DNA of 64,000 nucleotides from Herbaspirillum sp. YR522. Lineage in GTDB: Bacteria > Pseudomonadota > Gammaproteobacteria > Burkholderiales > Burkholderiaceae_D. Location: assembly GCF_000282575.1 (NCBI RefSeq), contig NZ_AKJA01000107.1, positions 1 to 64,000 of the forward strand. Reading direction: 5' to 3'. Shown one piece after another: positions 34,155-45,522 of the stretch. Under the pieces are notes generated by a model. That model did no database searches and was not told the origin of the DNA. It saw nothing but the letters and a program-made list of their open reading frames with translations. The position numbers and the translations under genes were made by a program. Position 1 is the first letter of the stretch. The number at the start of each line of letters is the position of its first letter.

Positions 34155-35690
34155 ATGACAAATACAGCAAATTCCGGGCAGCAACCTCCTTCCACACCCA
34201 ACGCCAGGGGCAGCATCCTGCGGCGCTGGTGGTTCTGGGTCATCGTGCTGGCGCTGGTGGCCGGCGGCGGCTACAAGTTCTGGACCAAGAAAAAGGCCGA
34301 GCAGGCACAGGCGGCGGCCATGGGCGGCAGCGGCGGGCCTGCCGCCGGCGGGCCGCGCCGTGCCGGCGCCGGCGGTCCCGGCGCCAACCTCGCGATGCCG
34401 CCCACGCCGGTCGGGGTGGCGCGGGCCCAGGTGCAGAATGTCGATGTCTATCTCAACGGCCTGGGATCGGTCACGCCCACGGCCACCGCCACGGTGCGCG
34501 CACGGGTCGATGGCCAGTTGCAGAAACTGCATTACCAGGAAGGGCAAATGGTCAAGGCCGGCGACCTGCTGGCCGAGATCGATCCGCGTACCTTGCAGGT
34601 GGCGGTGACCCAGGCCGAAGGCCAGCTGGCGCGCGACCGGGCCCTGCTCGACTCGGCCAGGATCGACCTCAAGCGCTACCAGACGCTGCTGGCCCAGGAC
34701 TCCATCGCCAGCCAGCAGGTCGATACCCAGGCCGCACTGGTGAAGCAATACGAAGGCACCGTCAAGGCCGACGAAGGGGCGGTTGCCAGCGCCAGGCTGC
34801 AACTGTCGTTCGCGCGCGTGACTGCACCGATCAGTGGACGGCTGGGCCTGAAGCAGGCCGATGTCGGTAACAACATCACCACCAGCGACACCAACGGGCT
34901 GGTGATCATTACCCAGTTGCAGCCGATCACCGCCATCTTCAGCATTCCCGAAGACAATATCCCCAGCGTGCTGCGCCAGCTGCAGGGCCAGCGCAAATTG
35001 CCGACCCAGGCATGGGACCGGGAACAGAAGAAGAAGCTGGCCGATGGCGTGCTGCTGACCATCGACAACGTGGTCGATGCCACCACCGGCACGGTCAAGC
35101 TCAAGGCGCAATTTCCCAATACCGACTTCGCGCTGTTTCCCAGCCAGTTCGTCAATATCCGGCTGCTGCTCAATACCGAGCAAAACGCCATCGTGATCCC
35201 GACCGCGGCCATCCAGCGTGGCGCCAAGGGACTGTTCGTCTACGTGGTCAAGCAGGACGGCACGGTCACCGTGCGTAATATCAAGACCGGCGCGGTGCAG
35301 GGCGACCTGACCGCGATCACCGAGGGCGTCGCCGCCGGTGAAACGGTGGTCATCGATGGCCTGGACCGCCTGCGCGAAGGCGCCAAGGTCGAGGCCGTCA
35401 CCCGCGGTGGCGCCGACGACCCGGCCAACAAGCCGGTGGCCGACAACCCGCGCCCCCATGGCAGGCGCCAGGGGCAGGGCGGGCAGGGCGAGATGTCGGC
35501 CGAGCAACGCCAGCAGCGCTGGGCCGAGCTCAACCGTCGCATCGACGCCGGTGAATTCGGCGAAGAGATCAAGAAGCTGCCCGAAGACCAGCGGCGCCAG
35601 AAGATGATGGAACTGCGTCGCCAGCAGGGCGGCAACGGCAGTGGCAGTGGCAATGGCGCCGCGGCGGCGCCAGCGCCAGCCGGCAAATAA
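34155..35690 (+). CDS. mdtA: RND efflux periplasmic adaptor, MdtA-like
   Basis: 511-residue membrane fusion protein linking the MdtB/MdtC pump to the outer-membrane channel. One N-terminal membrane anchor (RWWFWVIVLALVAGGGYKFW) is followed by barrel-sandwich, alpha-hairpin and beta-barrel domains: GSVTPTATATVRARVDGQL, YQEGQMVKAGDLLAEIDPRT, LSFARVTAPISGRLGLKQAD and the C-terminal IPTAAIQRGAKGLFVYVV. The last 90 residues are an unusual Gln/Arg-rich tail (RRQGQGGQGEMSAEQRQQRW) and glycine/alanine end, longer than in E. coli MdtA. The ATG at 34155 is chosen over in-frame ATG 34008, which would add 49 unlikely residues. Confidence 0.9.
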   Translation: MTNTANSGQQPPSTPNARGSILRRWWFWVIVLALVAGGGYKFWTKKKAEQAQAAAMGGSGGPAAGGPRRAGAGGPGANLAMPPTPVGVARAQVQNVDVYLNGLGSVTPTATATVRARVDGQLQKLHYQEGQMVKAGDLLAEIDPRTLQVAVTQAEGQLARDRALLDSARIDLKRYQTLLAQDSIASQQVDTQAALVKQYEGTVKADEGAVASARLQLSFARVTAPISGRLGLKQADVGNNITTSDTNGLVIITQLQPITAIFSIPEDNIPSVLRQLQGQRKLPTQAWDREQKKKLADGVLLTIDNVVDATTGTVKLKAQFPNTDFALFPSQFVNIRLLLNTEQNAIVIPTAAIQRGAKGLFVYVVKQDGTVTVRNIKTGAVQGDLTAITEGVAAGETVVIDGLDRLREGAKVEAVTRGGADDPANKPVADNPRPHGRRQGQGGQGEMSAEQRQQRWAELNRRIDAGEFGEEIKKLPEDQRRQKMMELRRQQGGNGSGSGNGAAAAPAPAGK

Positions 35691-35699
35691 GGCGCCGGC

Positions 35700-38600
35700 A
35701 TGAATCCCTCGCGCCAGTTCATCCTGCGGCCGGTCGCCACATCCCTGTTGATGCTGGCGATCCTGCTGGTGGGTATCGTTGCCTATCGCATGTTGCCGTT
35801 GTCGGCCCTGCCCGAGGTCGATTACCCGACCATCCAGGTGACCACCTTGTATCCCGGTGCCAGTCCCGACGTCATGACCTCGTCGGTGACCGCGCCGCTG
35901 GAACGCCAGTTCGGCCAGATGCCGGGCCTGAAGCAGATGTCGTCGACCAGTTCGGGCGGCGCCTCGGTGATCACCTTGCAGTTCAACCTCGATCTCAACC
36001 TCGACATCGCCGAGCAGGAGGTGCAGGCCGCCATCAACGCCGGCGGCAACCTGTTGCCGTCGGACTTGCCGATGCCGCCGGTCTACAGCAAGGTCAATCC
36101 GGCCGATACGCCCATCCTGACGCTGGCGGTGACTTCCAGCACCATGCCGCTGCCCAAGGTACAGGACCTGATCGACACCCGGCTGGCGCAGAAGATATCG
36201 CAAGTCTCCGGGGTCGGCCTGGTGAGCCTGTCGGGTGGCCAGCGACCAGCCGTGCGCATGCAGCTCAACCCGCGCGCCATCGCCGCGCTGGGCCTGAACC
36301 TGGACGATATCCGCACCGCCATCGGCAATGCCAACGTGAACCAGGCCAAGGGCAGTTTCGACGGCCCCACGCGCGCTTCCACGATCGACGCCAACGACCA
36401 GTTGCGCTCGGCCGACGAGTACCGCAAGCTGATCATCGCCTACAAGAACGGCGCACCGATCAGGGTCTCGGACGTGGCCGAGGTGGTCGACGGCGCCGAG
36501 AACGTGCGCCTGGGCGCCTGGGCCAACGCGCAGCCGGCCGTGATCGTCAACATCCAGCGCCAGCCCGGTGCCAATGTCATCGCCGTGGTCGACAGCATCA
36601 AGACCCTGCTGCCACAGCTGCAGGCCAGCCTGCCCGGCGCCATCGACGTCAAGATCCTGACCGATCGCACCACCACCATCCGCTCGTCGGTATCGGACGT
36701 GAAGTTCGAGCTGCTGCTGTCGGTGGTGCTGGTGGTGATGGTGATCTTCGTGTTCCTGCGCAATGTCCCCGCCACCATCATCCCCAGCGTGGCGGTGCCG
36801 TTGTCGCTGGTGGGTACCTTTGCGGTGATGTACGTGGCCGGTTTCTCGATCAACAACCTGACCCTCATGGCGCTGACCATCGCCACCGGTTTCGTGGTCG
36901 ACGACGCCATCGTCATGATCGAGAACATCTCGCGCTACATCGAAGAAGGCATGAAGCCGATGCAGGCCGCGCTCAAGGGCGCCGAGCAGATCGGTTTCAC
37001 CATCATCTCGCTGACCTTCTCGCTCATCGCGGTGCTGATCCCGCTCTTGTTCATGGGCGACGTGGTAGGCCGGCTGTTCCACGAATTCGCGGTCACCCTG
37101 GCGGTGTCGATCCTGATCTCGGCCGTGGTGTCGCTGACCCTGACGCCGATGATGTGCGCGCGCCTGCTGCGCCACGTACCCGACGAGCAGCAGGGCTGGT
37201 TCTATCACAAGAGCCAGCTCTTCTTCGACCGCATCATTGCGCGCTACGGCGTCATGCTGGAATGGGTGCTGCAGCGCCAGAAGCTGACCCTGGCCGTGGC
37301 CGTGGGCACCCTGGCGCTGACCGCGTTGCTGTATGTGTTCGTGCCCAAGGGGTTCTTCCCGCTGCAGGATACCGGCGTCATCCAGGGCATTTCCGAAGCC
37401 ACCCAGTCGATTTCGTTCGGCGCCATGGGCCAGCGCCAGCAGGCGCTGGCCAAGGTGGTGCTGGAAGACCCGGCGGTCGACAGCCTGTCGTCCTTCATCG
37501 GGGTCGACGGCACCAATGCCACGCTCAACAGCGGGCGCATGCTGATCAACCTCAAGCCGCACGACAGCCGCGACGTCTCGGCCTCGGACGTGATCCGCCG
37601 CCTGCAACCCAAGCTGGCCCAGCAGGTGCCGGGCGTGACCCTGTACATGCAACCGGTGCAGGACCTGACCATCGAGGACAGCGTCTCGCGCACCCAGTAC
37701 CAGTTTTCGCTGGAAGACGCCGACCCGGACGTGCTCAGCACCTGGGTGCCCAAGCTCATCGAGCGCCTGCAACGGGTACCCGAGTTGGCCGATGTCGCCA
37801 CCAACCTGCAAGACAAGGGTTTGCAGGCCTATATCCAGATCGACCGCGACGCCGCCTCGCGCCTGGGCATCACCACCGCCGCCATCGACAACGCGCTCTA
37901 CAACGCCTTCGGCCAGCGCCTGATCTCGACCATCTATACCCAATCGAACCAGTACCGGGTGGTGATGGAGGTCAAGCCCGAGTTCCAGCGCGGTCCACAG
38001 GCGCTCGACAGCATCTACCTGGTGACCTCGGCCGGCAACCAGGTACCGTTGTCGTCGATTGCCACCGTCACCGAGCGCACAGCGCCACTGGTGGTGAACC
38101 ATATCGGCCAGTTCCCGGCCGCCACCGTGTCGTTCAACCTGGCTTCAGGCGCATCGCTGGGCGAAGCGGTCAAGGCGATCAAGGCGGCCGAGCTCGAGAT
38201 CGGCATGCCGTCATCTACCGTGACCAACTTCCAGGGTGCAGCGCTGGCGTTCCAGGCTTCGCTGTCGAACACGCTGTGGCTGATCCTGGCGGCGGTGGTA
38301 ACCATGTACATCGTGCTGGGCGTGCTCTACGAGAGCTACATCCATCCCATCACGATCCTGTCGACGCTGCCCTCGGCGGGGGTGGGTGCGCTGCTGTCGC
38401 TGATGATCTCGCGCACCGACCTGGGCATCATCGGCATCATCGGCATCATCCTGCTCATCGGTATCGTCAAGAAGAACGCCATCATGATGATCGACTTTGC
38501 GCTGGAGGCCGAGCGCCACCAGGGCAAGACCCCGCGCGAGGCGATCTTCCAGGCCTGCCTGTTGCGGTTCCGGCCGATCCTGATGACCACCATGGCGGCC

Positions 38601-38843
38601 CTGCTCGGTGCCTTGCCGCTGATGCTGGGCACCGGCGTCGGCTCGGAGCTGCGCCAGCCGCTGGGCATCACCATGGTCGGTGGCCTGTTGGTGTCGCAGG
38701 TGCTGACGCTGTTCACCACGCCGGTGATCTATCTTGCCTTCGATGGCCTGGCGCGTCGGCTGCGCCAGCGCTTCGGCCAGGCCGACGCCGGCCATGACGA
38801 CGACGGCCAGGGCCGCTCGCCTTCCTTGCCGCCGGCGGTGTGA
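35700..38843 (+). CDS. mdtB: RND efflux pump subunit MdtB
   Basis: 1047-residue inner-membrane proton antiporter of the hydrophobe/amphiphile efflux family. It starts [19 protein letters not shown] and has the 12-helix pattern with two large periplasmic loops. The proton-relay pair of aspartates is in [20 protein letters not shown] (helix 4), and the second-half [19 protein letters not shown] segment is present. MdtB and MdtC form a heterotrimer that expels bile salts, novobiocin and similar compounds in enterics; substrates here are unknown. It starts 9 bp after mdtA and ends with its stop next to the mdtC start. Confidence 0.93.
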   Translation: MNPSRQFILRPVATSLLMLAILLVGIVAYRMLPLSALPEVDYPTIQVTTLYPGASPDVMTSSVTAPLERQFGQMPGLKQMSSTSSGGASVITLQFNLDLNLDIAEQEVQAAINAGGNLLPSDLPMPPVYSKVNPADTPILTLAVTSSTMPLPKVQDLIDTRLAQKISQVSGVGLVSLSGGQRPAVRMQLNPRAIAALGLNLDDIRTAIGNANVNQAKGSFDGPTRASTIDANDQLRSADEYRKLIIAYKNGAPIRVSDVAEVVDGAENVRLGAWANAQPAVIVNIQRQPGANVIAVVDSIKTLLPQLQASLPGAIDVKILTDRTTTIRSSVSDVKFELLLSVVLVVMVIFVFLRNVPATIIPSVAVPLSLVGTFAVMYVAGFSINNLTLMALTIATGFVVDDAIVMIENISRYIEEGMKPMQAALKGAEQIGFTIISLTFSLIAVLIPLLFMGDVVGRLFHEFAVTLAVSILISAVVSLTLTPMMCARLLRHVPDEQQGWFYHKSQLFFDRIIARYGVMLEWVLQRQKLTLAVAVGTLALTALLYVFVPKGFFPLQDTGVIQGISEATQSISFGAMGQRQQALAKVVLEDPAVDSLSSFIGVDGTNATLNSGRMLINLKPHDSRDVSASDVIRRLQPKLAQQVPGVTLYMQPVQDLTIEDSVSRTQYQFSLEDADPDVLSTWVPKLIERLQRVPELADVATNLQDKGLQAYIQIDRDAASRLGITTAAIDNALYNAFGQRLISTIYTQSNQYRVVMEVKPEFQRGPQALDSIYLVTSAGNQVPLSSIATVTERTAPLVVNHIGQFPAATVSFNLASGASLGEAVKAIKAAELEIGMPSSTVTNFQGAALAFQASLSNTLWLILAAVVTMYIVLGVLYESYIHPITILSTLPSAGVGALLSLMISRTDLGIIGIIGIILLIGIVKKNAIMMIDFALEAERHQGKTPREAIFQACLLRFRPILMTTMAALLGALPLMLGTGVGSELRQPLGITMVGGLLVSQVLTLFTTPVIYLAFDGLARRLRQRFGQADAGHDDDGQGRSPSLPPAV

Positions 38844-38848
38844 CGGGC

Positions 38849-41800
38849 ATGAACATCTCGCTTCCCTTCATCGCCCGGCCCATCGCCACCACCCTCTTGA
38901 CCATCGGCATCGCGTTGGCCGGCATCGTGGCGTTCAAGCTGCTGCCGGTGTCGCCGCTGCCGCAGGTCGATTACCCGACCATCTCGATCTCGGCCTCGAT
39001 GCCCGGTGCCAGCCCCGAGACCATGGCCGCGACCGTGGCCACGCCGCTCGAGCGGGCCATGGGCGCCATCGCCGGCGTGACCGAGATGACATCGACCAGT
39101 TCGCAGAACTCGACCCGCATCACGCTGCAGTTTGCCCTCACCCGCGACATCGATGGCGCCGCCCGCGACGTCCAGGCCGCCCTCAATGCGGCACGCAACC
39201 TGCTGCCTACCGGCATGCCGAGCAACCCGACCTACCGCAAGGTCAATCCGGCCGATGCGCCGGTGATGATCCTGGCGATGACCTCGGACACCATGACCCA
39301 GGGCCAGATGTACGACGCGGCCGACAGCATCGTGGCGCAGAAACTGTCGCAGGTGCGCGGGGTAGGGCAGGTCAGCGTGGGCGGCAGTTCGCAGCCTGCC
39401 GTACGGATCGAGCTCAACCCGACCGCGCTCAACAAGTACGGCATCGGGACGGCCGACGTGCGCACCGCGATCGCCGCCACCAATGCCAATCGTCCCAAGG
39501 GCCTGCTGGAGGATGGCCAGCGCAGCTGGCAGATCTATGCCAACGACCAGGCCGGCACCGCCGCCGAATATGCGCCGCTGATCGTGTCCTATCGCAATGG
39601 CACGCCGGTGCGGGTGCGCGACGTGGCCGAGATCCGCGATTCGGTGGCCGACGTGCGCAACTACGGTTCGTCCAACGGCAAGCCGTCGGTGCTGGTGATC
39701 ATCAACCGCCAGCCCGGCGCCAACATCATCGATACCGTCGACAGCGTCAATGCGCTGCTGCCGCAATTGCAGGCATCGATCCCGGCGGCCATCGACATGA
39801 AGGTGGTGATGGATCGCACGCCCACCATCCGCGCCTCGCTGAAAGAGACCGAATTCACGCTGATCCTGTCGGTGGCGCTGGTGATCATGGTGGTGTTCCT
39901 GTTCCTGCGCAACCTGCGGGCCACGCTGATCCCGGCGGTGGCGGTGCCGGTATCGTTGATCGGTACCTTCGGCGTGATGTACCTGGCCGGCTTCAGCCTG
40001 GACAACCTGTCGCTGATGGCCTTGACGATCGCCACCGGGTTCGTCGTCGATGACGCCATCGTGGTATTGGAAAACATCTCGCGCCATATCGAAGCCGGCA
40101 TGAAGCCGGTCAAGGCGGCGTTGCTGGGTGCGCGCGAGGTCGGCTTCACGGTGCTGTCGATGAGCATCTCGCTCATTGCCGTATTCATCCCCATCCTGCT
40201 CATGGAAGGCATCGTCGGTCGCCTGTTCCGCGAATTCGCCATCACCCTGTCGGTGGCGATCCTGGTGTCGCTGGTGATTTCGCTCACCACCACGCCGATG
40301 ATGTGCGCGGTGCTGCTGCGACACGATCCGCGCAGCGAAGAAGAACGCGCCCGCGCGCGGCATCCGTTGCTGCAGAGATGGATGACCCAGGTCGAGGCCA
40401 TCTTCGACGACATGCTGCTGGCCTACCGCCGCTCGCTCGGTTGGGCGCTGCGGGCGGCGCCACTGATGCTGCTGATCCTGCTGGCCACCGTGGCGCTGAA
40501 CGTCTACCTGTACAAGGCCATTCCCAAGGGTTTCTTCCCGCAGCAGGATACCGGGCGCCTGATCGGCGGCATCCGCGGCGACCAGGCCATCTCGTTCCAG
40601 GCCATGAAGGTCAAGCTTGCCGAGTTCATCGACATCGTCAAGCAGGACCCGGCGGTGGCCGACGTGGTGGCGTTTACCGGCGGCCAGCGGCGCAACGGGG
40701 GCAACATGTTCGTCACGCTCAAACCCTTGTCCGAGCGTCGTGCGTCGGCCGACCAGGTGATTGCACGCTTGCGCATGAAGCTGGCCAAGGTGGCCGGCGC
40801 GCGGGTGTTCCTGGTGCCGGTGCAGGACATCCGCGTGGGCGCGCGCCAGAGCGATTCGCAGTACGAGTATTCGCTCAAGTCGGACGACGTGGCGCTGCTG
40901 CGGCAGTGGGAACCGAAGATCCGCCAGGCCTTTTCCGAGCTCAAGGAACTGGAGGATGTCAGCACCGACCAGCAGGACAACGGCCTGCAGACCACGCTCA
41001 CCATCGACCGCGAGGGCGCCATCCGGGCCGGGGTCACGCCGCAGTTGATCGACGCCACGCTGTCGGACCTGTTCGGCCAGCGCCAGATATCGACCATCTA
41101 CAGTGGCATGAACCAGTACCATGTGGTGATGGAAGCCGCGCCGCAGTACTGGCAAAGCCCCGAGATTTTGAAGGACACCTACGTCAGCCTGGCCGCGTCG
41201 AGCAACCTGTCGCCGACCACCTCGACCCTGTCGACGCCGCCGGCGCTGTCGGCCGCCGGCAAGCTCAATTCCAACAGCGGCCTGGCGCAGACCATTTCCA
41301 CGGCGGCCTCGCGCCAGGTGCCGCTGGCCAGCTTCGCCAGTTTCGCGCCGACCACGACCGCCCTGTCGGTGAGCCACGAAGGGCAGTTCGTGGCGTCCAC
41401 GCTGTCGTTCAACCTGGCCGAAGGGGTGTCGCTGTCGCAGGCCACCGCCGCCATCGACCGCGCCATGTCGTCGCTGGGCGTGCCCACCAGCGTACACGGC
41501 ACCTTCGCCGGCACCGCCAACGCCTTCCAGTCGTCGTTGTCGTCGCAGCCGTTGCTGATCCTTACGGCGCTGTTGGCGGTGTATATCGTGCTGGGCATCC
41601 TGTACGAAAGCCTGATCCACCCCATCACCATCATTTCGACGCTGCCCTCGGCCGGGGTCGGCGCCTTGCTGGCGCTGCTGCTGACCGGGACCGATTTCAG
41701 CCTGATCGCGCTGATCGGGGTGATCCTGTTGATCGGCATCGTCAAGAAGAACGCCATCATGATGATCGACTTCGCGCTGGACGCCGAACGCAATCGCGGC

Positions 41801-42082
41801 CTGTCGCCGCGCGATGCCATCTTCGAGGCCTGCCTGCTGCGATTCAGGCCGATCATGATGACCACCATGGCCGCGCTGCTGGGTGCCATCCCGCTGGCTC
41901 TCGGCCGCGGCGACGGCGCCGAGCTGCGCCAGCCGCTGGGTATTGCCATCGTCGGTGGCCTGGTGGTGAGCCAGTTGCTCACGCTCTACACCACGCCGGT
42001 GGTGTACCTGACCATGGAACGCCTGCGCGCCTGGAGCCAACGCCGCTTCGGCCGCAAGAACACCGAAACCTCGGCCGCCTGA
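38849..42082 (+). CDS. mdtC: RND efflux pump subunit MdtC
   Basis: 1077-residue partner of MdtB, starting [20 protein letters not shown] with [20 protein letters not shown] as in MdtC. The helix-4 motif is [20 protein letters not shown], so the proton-relay aspartates are kept, and the C-terminal half has [20 protein letters not shown]. Residues around 790-820 carry an extra Ser/Ala-rich loop ([16 protein letters not shown]) that is longer than in E. coli MdtC. A GTG at 38840 overlapping the mdtB stop is an alternative start; the ATG at 38849 matches the family. Confidence 0.93.
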   Translation: MNISLPFIARPIATTLLTIGIALAGIVAFKLLPVSPLPQVDYPTISISASMPGASPETMAATVATPLERAMGAIAGVTEMTSTSSQNSTRITLQFALTRDIDGAARDVQAALNAARNLLPTGMPSNPTYRKVNPADAPVMILAMTSDTMTQGQMYDAADSIVAQKLSQVRGVGQVSVGGSSQPAVRIELNPTALNKYGIGTADVRTAIAATNANRPKGLLEDGQRSWQIYANDQAGTAAEYAPLIVSYRNGTPVRVRDVAEIRDSVADVRNYGSSNGKPSVLVIINRQPGANIIDTVDSVNALLPQLQASIPAAIDMKVVMDRTPTIRASLKETEFTLILSVALVIMVVFLFLRNLRATLIPAVAVPVSLIGTFGVMYLAGFSLDNLSLMALTIATGFVVDDAIVVLENISRHIEAGMKPVKAALLGAREVGFTVLSMSISLIAVFIPILLMEGIVGRLFREFAITLSVAILVSLVISLTTTPMMCAVLLRHDPRSEEERARARHPLLQRWMTQVEAIFDDMLLAYRRSLGWALRAAPLMLLILLATVALNVYLYKAIPKGFFPQQDTGRLIGGIRGDQAISFQAMKVKLAEFIDIVKQDPAVADVVAFTGGQRRNGGNMFVTLKPLSERRASADQVIARLRMKLAKVAGARVFLVPVQDIRVGARQSDSQYEYSLKSDDVALLRQWEPKIRQAFSELKELEDVSTDQQDNGLQTTLTIDREGAIRAGVTPQLIDATLSDLFGQRQISTIYSGMNQYHVVMEAAPQYWQSPEILKDTYVSLAASSNLSPTTSTLSTPPALSAAGKLNSNSGLAQTISTAASRQVPLASFASFAPTTTALSVSHEGQFVASTLSFNLAEGVSLSQATAAIDRAMSSLGVPTSVHGTFAGTANAFQSSLSSQPLLILTALLAVYIVLGILYESLIHPITIISTLPSAGVGALLALLLTGTDFSLIALIGVILLIGIVKKNAIMMIDFALDAERNRGLSPRDAIFEACLLRFRPIMMTTMAALLGAIPLALGRGDGAELRQPLGIAIVGGLVVSQLLTLYTTPVVYLTMERLRAWSQRRFGRKNTETSAA

Positions 42083-42097
42083 GGCCTGGAGACTCGA

Positions 42098-43570
42098 ATG
42101 AAAAGCAAGCTCAAACCGTTGTTGCCGGCACTGGCCGCGGCGTTCGCACTGACCGCCTGCGCCGTCGGACCCGACTATGTGCGGCCCCAGCTGCAAGACA
42201 CGCCACTGGCCTTCAAGGAAGGGCAGGACTGGAAGCCGGCCGAGCCGCGCGAGCTAGACGCCGATGGCCGCTGGTGGCAGATGTTCGGCGACCCCCAGCT
42301 CGATGCGCTGGTGGCCCAGGTCGATATCTCGAACCAGAACCTGGCACTGGCCGAAGCCAATTTCCGCAGCGCCCGGGCCGCCGTGCAGAGCGCGCGCGCG
42401 GCGCAGTCGCCCACGCTGGAGGCGAGCGCGTCGGCCACCCGCTCGCGCGCGGCCAGTTCGTCGGCTTCATCGAATGCATCCAATGCCACGGGCAACGGGT
42501 CGGTACGCAATGCCTATTCGTTCGGTCTGGACGCTTCGTGGGAAGCCGACATCTGGGGTCGCGTGCGGCGCAGCGTCGAAGCCAGCAGTGCCAGCGCCCA
42601 GGCCAGCGCCGCCGACCTGGCCGCGGCCCGCCTGTCGGCGCAGGCTGCACTGGCGCAGAACTACCTGCAATTGCGCGTGCTCGACGCCGAGCAGCAGTTG
42701 CTCGATGAAACGGTGGCGGCCTACCAGCGCTCGCTGCAACTGACGCAGAACCAGTACGCCGCCGGCATGGTGGCCAAGTCCGACGTGATCCAGGCGCAGA
42801 CCCAGTTCAAGTCGGCCCAGGCCCAGGCGCTGGACAACCAGGTTTCGCGCGCCCAGATGGAGCACGCCATTGCGCTGCTGGTGGGCAAGACGCCGGCCGG
42901 CTTCGCACTGCCGCGCGCGCCGCTGGCGGCGTCGGCACCACCGGTGCCGCAGGGGTTGCCGTCGATGTTGCTGGAACGCCGGCCCGACGTCGCGGCCGCC
43001 GAGCGTCGCGTGGCCGCGGCCAATGCCAACATCGGCGTGGCCCGGGCGGCGTACTTCCCCAGCCTGACGTTGTCGGCCTCGGGCGGCTACCAGAGCTCCA
43101 GTTTTGCGGACTGGTTCTCGCTGCCGGGGCGGGTGTGGTCGTTGGGGCCGCAACTGGCGCAGACCATTTTCGATGGCGGTGCCCGGCGTGCCGCCACCGA
43201 CCAGGCCATTGCGTCCTATGACGGTACCGTGGCCCAATACAAGCAGGCGGTGTTGACGGCGTTCCAGGAAGTCGAGGACAACCTGGCCGCCTTGCGCATC
43301 CTGGAACAGGAAGCGGCGGTGCAGGATGACGCCCTGCAATCGGCGCGCCAGGCAGTCACGCTGGTGACCAACCAGTACAAGGCCGGCACCGTCAGCTATG
43401 TCAATGTGATCACGGCGCAGGCCACGGCCTTGTCGGCCGAGCGTTCGGCGCTGGATATCCAGAACCGGCGCATGGCGGCCAGCGTGTTGCTGGCCAAGGC
43501 GCTGGGTGGCGGCTGGGACGCGGCCAGCCTGGAAGACCTGGCCGCGGTGGGGCTCAAGGCGCCAAGATAG
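42098..43570 (+). CDS. Outer-membrane efflux lipoprotein, NodT family
   Basis: 490-residue outer-membrane factor that would complete the MdtABC pump as a TolC-like channel. The signal ends in LTACAVGPDY, so Cys21 is a likely lipidation site, as in NodT/OprM proteins. The duplicated coiled-coil and beta-barrel repeats are seen in FGDPQLDALVAQVDISNQNL and LLERRPDVAAAERRVAAANA, then FDGGARRAATDQAIASYDG. It starts 15 bp after mdtC, and its last 17 bases overlap the convergent pabBC gene. Confidence 0.92.
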   Translation: MKSKLKPLLPALAAAFALTACAVGPDYVRPQLQDTPLAFKEGQDWKPAEPRELDADGRWWQMFGDPQLDALVAQVDISNQNLALAEANFRSARAAVQSARAAQSPTLEASASATRSRAASSSASSNASNATGNGSVRNAYSFGLDASWEADIWGRVRRSVEASSASAQASAADLAAARLSAQAALAQNYLQLRVLDAEQQLLDETVAAYQRSLQLTQNQYAAGMVAKSDVIQAQTQFKSAQAQALDNQVSRAQMEHAIALLVGKTPAGFALPRAPLAASAPPVPQGLPSMLLERRPDVAAAERRVAAANANIGVARAAYFPSLTLSASGGYQSSSFADWFSLPGRVWSLGPQLAQTIFDGGARRAATDQAIASYDGTVAQYKQAVLTAFQEVEDNLAALRILEQEAAVQDDALQSARQAVTLVTNQYKAGTVSYVNVITAQATALSAERSALDIQNRRMAASVLLAKALGGGWDAASLEDLAAVGLKAPR

Positions 43571-45383
43571 CGCGCTGCGCCCCGCGCAGGGCGTTGCAGA
43601 CGACGATCTGCTCGGCCCGCAGCAACTGGGCACGCGTGACGGTGGCCTCGACCGCGTTGTAGTGCGGGTCGGCCAGCAACACCGTGCGCATCACGCCGGG
43701 CAGCAGTCCTGCCGCCAAGGGCGGCGTGGTCCAACGGCCATCCAGCAGCACGAACACGTTGCAGCGGCCGCCCTCGGTCAGTTCATCCTTTTCGTTGAAG
43801 AACAGCAGGTCGAAGCCGCCGCGTGCCTCGGCGTCCTTCCAGGCGGCGTCGTAGAGGGCGCGCGCGCTGCTCTTGTAACGCAACAGCGGGTCACGGCTGT
43901 CGGTGGGTGCGGCCGCGAGGAACACCTTGAGCGGTTCGTCCAGCGGTGCCAGCGGCGCGTGCCGCAGGTCGATCGCGCCGTCGTCCGCCAGGTCCAGCCG
44001 CAGGCGATGCAAGCCGTCCGGCAGCACGCTGCAGGTCTGGTGCAACGCCGCGCGGATGGCGGCTTCATCGTAGACAAAGCCCAAGTCGGCGGCCGACGCG
44101 CGCAAGCGCGCCAGGTGCAAGTCGAGATGGCGTGCGCCATCGCGCGTGGCGCGGATGGTTTCGAACAGCGTGAAGTCGTGCCCCATCCCGGTCAGGAAGC
44201 GCGCCTTCAGGTTGCATTCGGCATATTCGGAATCGGCATCGCTGTCATGGACGATACCGGCCCCCAGGCCCAGCACGCCAGGCCGCATCCCCGCCTGCGG
44301 CGGCTGCAGTTGCAGCGTGCGGATCGGCACCGACAGGCAGAAGTCGCCGATGGCCCGGGACGTGCCGTGGGACGCCTCGAACCAGCCGATGGCGCCGGTA
44401 TAGAGTCCGCGCGGCGCGGTTTCGAGCTCGTCGATGATTTCCATGGTGCGGCGCTTGGGGGCCCCGGTGATCGAGCCGCAGGGATAGAGCGCGGCGACCA
44501 CCTCGGCCAGCGCGACGTCCGGTCGCAGGCGGGCGCGTATGGTCGAGGTCATCTGCAGCACCTGGCCATAGCGGCGCACGTCGAACAGCTTGGGCACCTG
44601 CACCGATCCCGGCACCGCTACCCGCCCCAGGTCGTTGCGCAGCAGGTCGACGATCATCAGGTTCTCTGCGCGGTTCTTGGCGTCGGCCGCCAGCTGCAAT
44701 GCCCGTTGCACATTGATTGCCTCGGCGTCGGCATGGTCGGCGTCGGCGGCGCGCGCGGTGCCTTTCATCGGCTTGGCCTTGAGCACGCCCTGGGTGTGCT
44801 GCACGAACAGCTCGGGCGAGAATGACAGGATCGCCGCGCCGTCCTCGCGGCACACCAATGCCCCGTACGGCACCGGCTGGCGCTGGCGCAGCCGTCGATA
44901 CAGGGCCAGCGGTTCGCCGTAGGCATCGAAATGCAGGCGATAGGTATAGTTGACCTGATAGGTGTGGCCGGCGGCGATGTAATCGCGGATACGGTCGATG
45001 GCGGCGCCGAACTGTTGCTGGCTGACGCTGGCCCGGAGCCGGGCCACGCCGGCCGGGCCCGTTGTCGTCGCCGCCTGCGTGGCCAGCCAGTCGTCGACCT
45101 GGGCTGCGGCCAGGCGCTCGCAGCGCCCGAACAACAGGATCTCGGCCAGGGGGCCGGCGCCATGGCGATGCGGCAGGCCCTGCATGGCCGCACCCAGTTC
45201 GTAGTGCCACAGGGCCACGGCGTGCAGGCCACTCGCCAGTGCCTGCTGCATCTGCTCCAGCATGGGCGCCAGGCCGGCGGCATCGTGGCAGGACAGGGTG
45301 CGCAGGTGCTGCGTGTAGAGCCGCGAGCGCGGCGCGGCGCGGGTGGCCAGGTGATCGTCGAGCAGGGCGAAGCAGAGGGTCAT
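43554..45383 (-). CDS. pabB: Fused aminodeoxychorismate synthase component I / aminodeoxychorismate lyase
   Basis: 609-residue fusion for p-aminobenzoate synthesis in the folate pathway. The N-terminal 370 residues are a PabB/TrpE-type chorismate-binding domain (YQVNYTYRLHF, FSPELFV, MKGTARA, CGSITGAPKRRTMEIID), which aminates chorismate with ammonia from a separate PabA. The C-terminal 230 residues are a PLP-dependent PabC-like lyase (TLFETIRATRDGARHLDLHL, then LTEGGRCNVFVLLDGRW), which releases pyruvate. The ATG at 45383 (MTLCFALLDDH) matches such fusions; one at 45446 would add 21 residues. No PabA gene is in the window. Confidence 0.9.
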   Translation of the reverse strand: MTLCFALLDDHLATRAAPRSRLYTQHLRTLSCHDAAGLAPMLEQMQQALASGLHAVALWHYELGAAMQGLPHRHGAGPLAEILLFGRCERLAAAQVDDWLATQAATTTGPAGVARLRASVSQQQFGAAIDRIRDYIAAGHTYQVNYTYRLHFDAYGEPLALYRRLRQRQPVPYGALVCREDGAAILSFSPELFVQHTQGVLKAKPMKGTARAADADHADAEAINVQRALQLAADAKNRAENLMIVDLLRNDLGRVAVPGSVQVPKLFDVRRYGQVLQMTSTIRARLRPDVALAEVVAALYPCGSITGAPKRRTMEIIDELETAPRGLYTGAIGWFEASHGTSRAIGDFCLSVPIRTLQLQPPQAGMRPGVLGLGAGIVHDSDADSEYAECNLKARFLTGMGHDFTLFETIRATRDGARHLDLHLARLRASAADLGFVYDEAAIRAALHQTCSVLPDGLHRLRLDLADDGAIDLRHAPLAPLDEPLKVFLAAAPTDSRDPLLRYKSSARALYDAAWKDAEARGGFDLLFFNEKDELTEGGRCNVFVLLDGRWTTPPLAAGLLPGVMRTVLLADPHYNAVEATVTRAQLLRAEQIVVCNALRGAQRAILAP

Positions 45384-45522
45384 GGTGCGGCGTGGCAAGT
45401 CGGGCGGCAAGGGCAGGCAAAGGCGCGGGGCGCCCGGCAGCATCATAGCGTAAAAGGTATACTCGAAGGCTTGCCGGGCGGCGCCATGCGCTGCCCACGT
45501 GTCAAACTGTCAACCTCTGTCG

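Noticed and set aside
34026-38102. Very long minus-strand open frame of 1358 codons opposite mdtA/mdtB
   Set aside because: It is a shadow of the GC-rich mdtA/mdtB genes: His/Gln/Arg-rich, with no recognisable domains, while the plus strand encodes complete RND proteins.
38729-42196. 1155-codon minus-strand frame opposite mdtC
   Set aside because: Same composition artefact; mdtC on the plus strand has all expected motifs.
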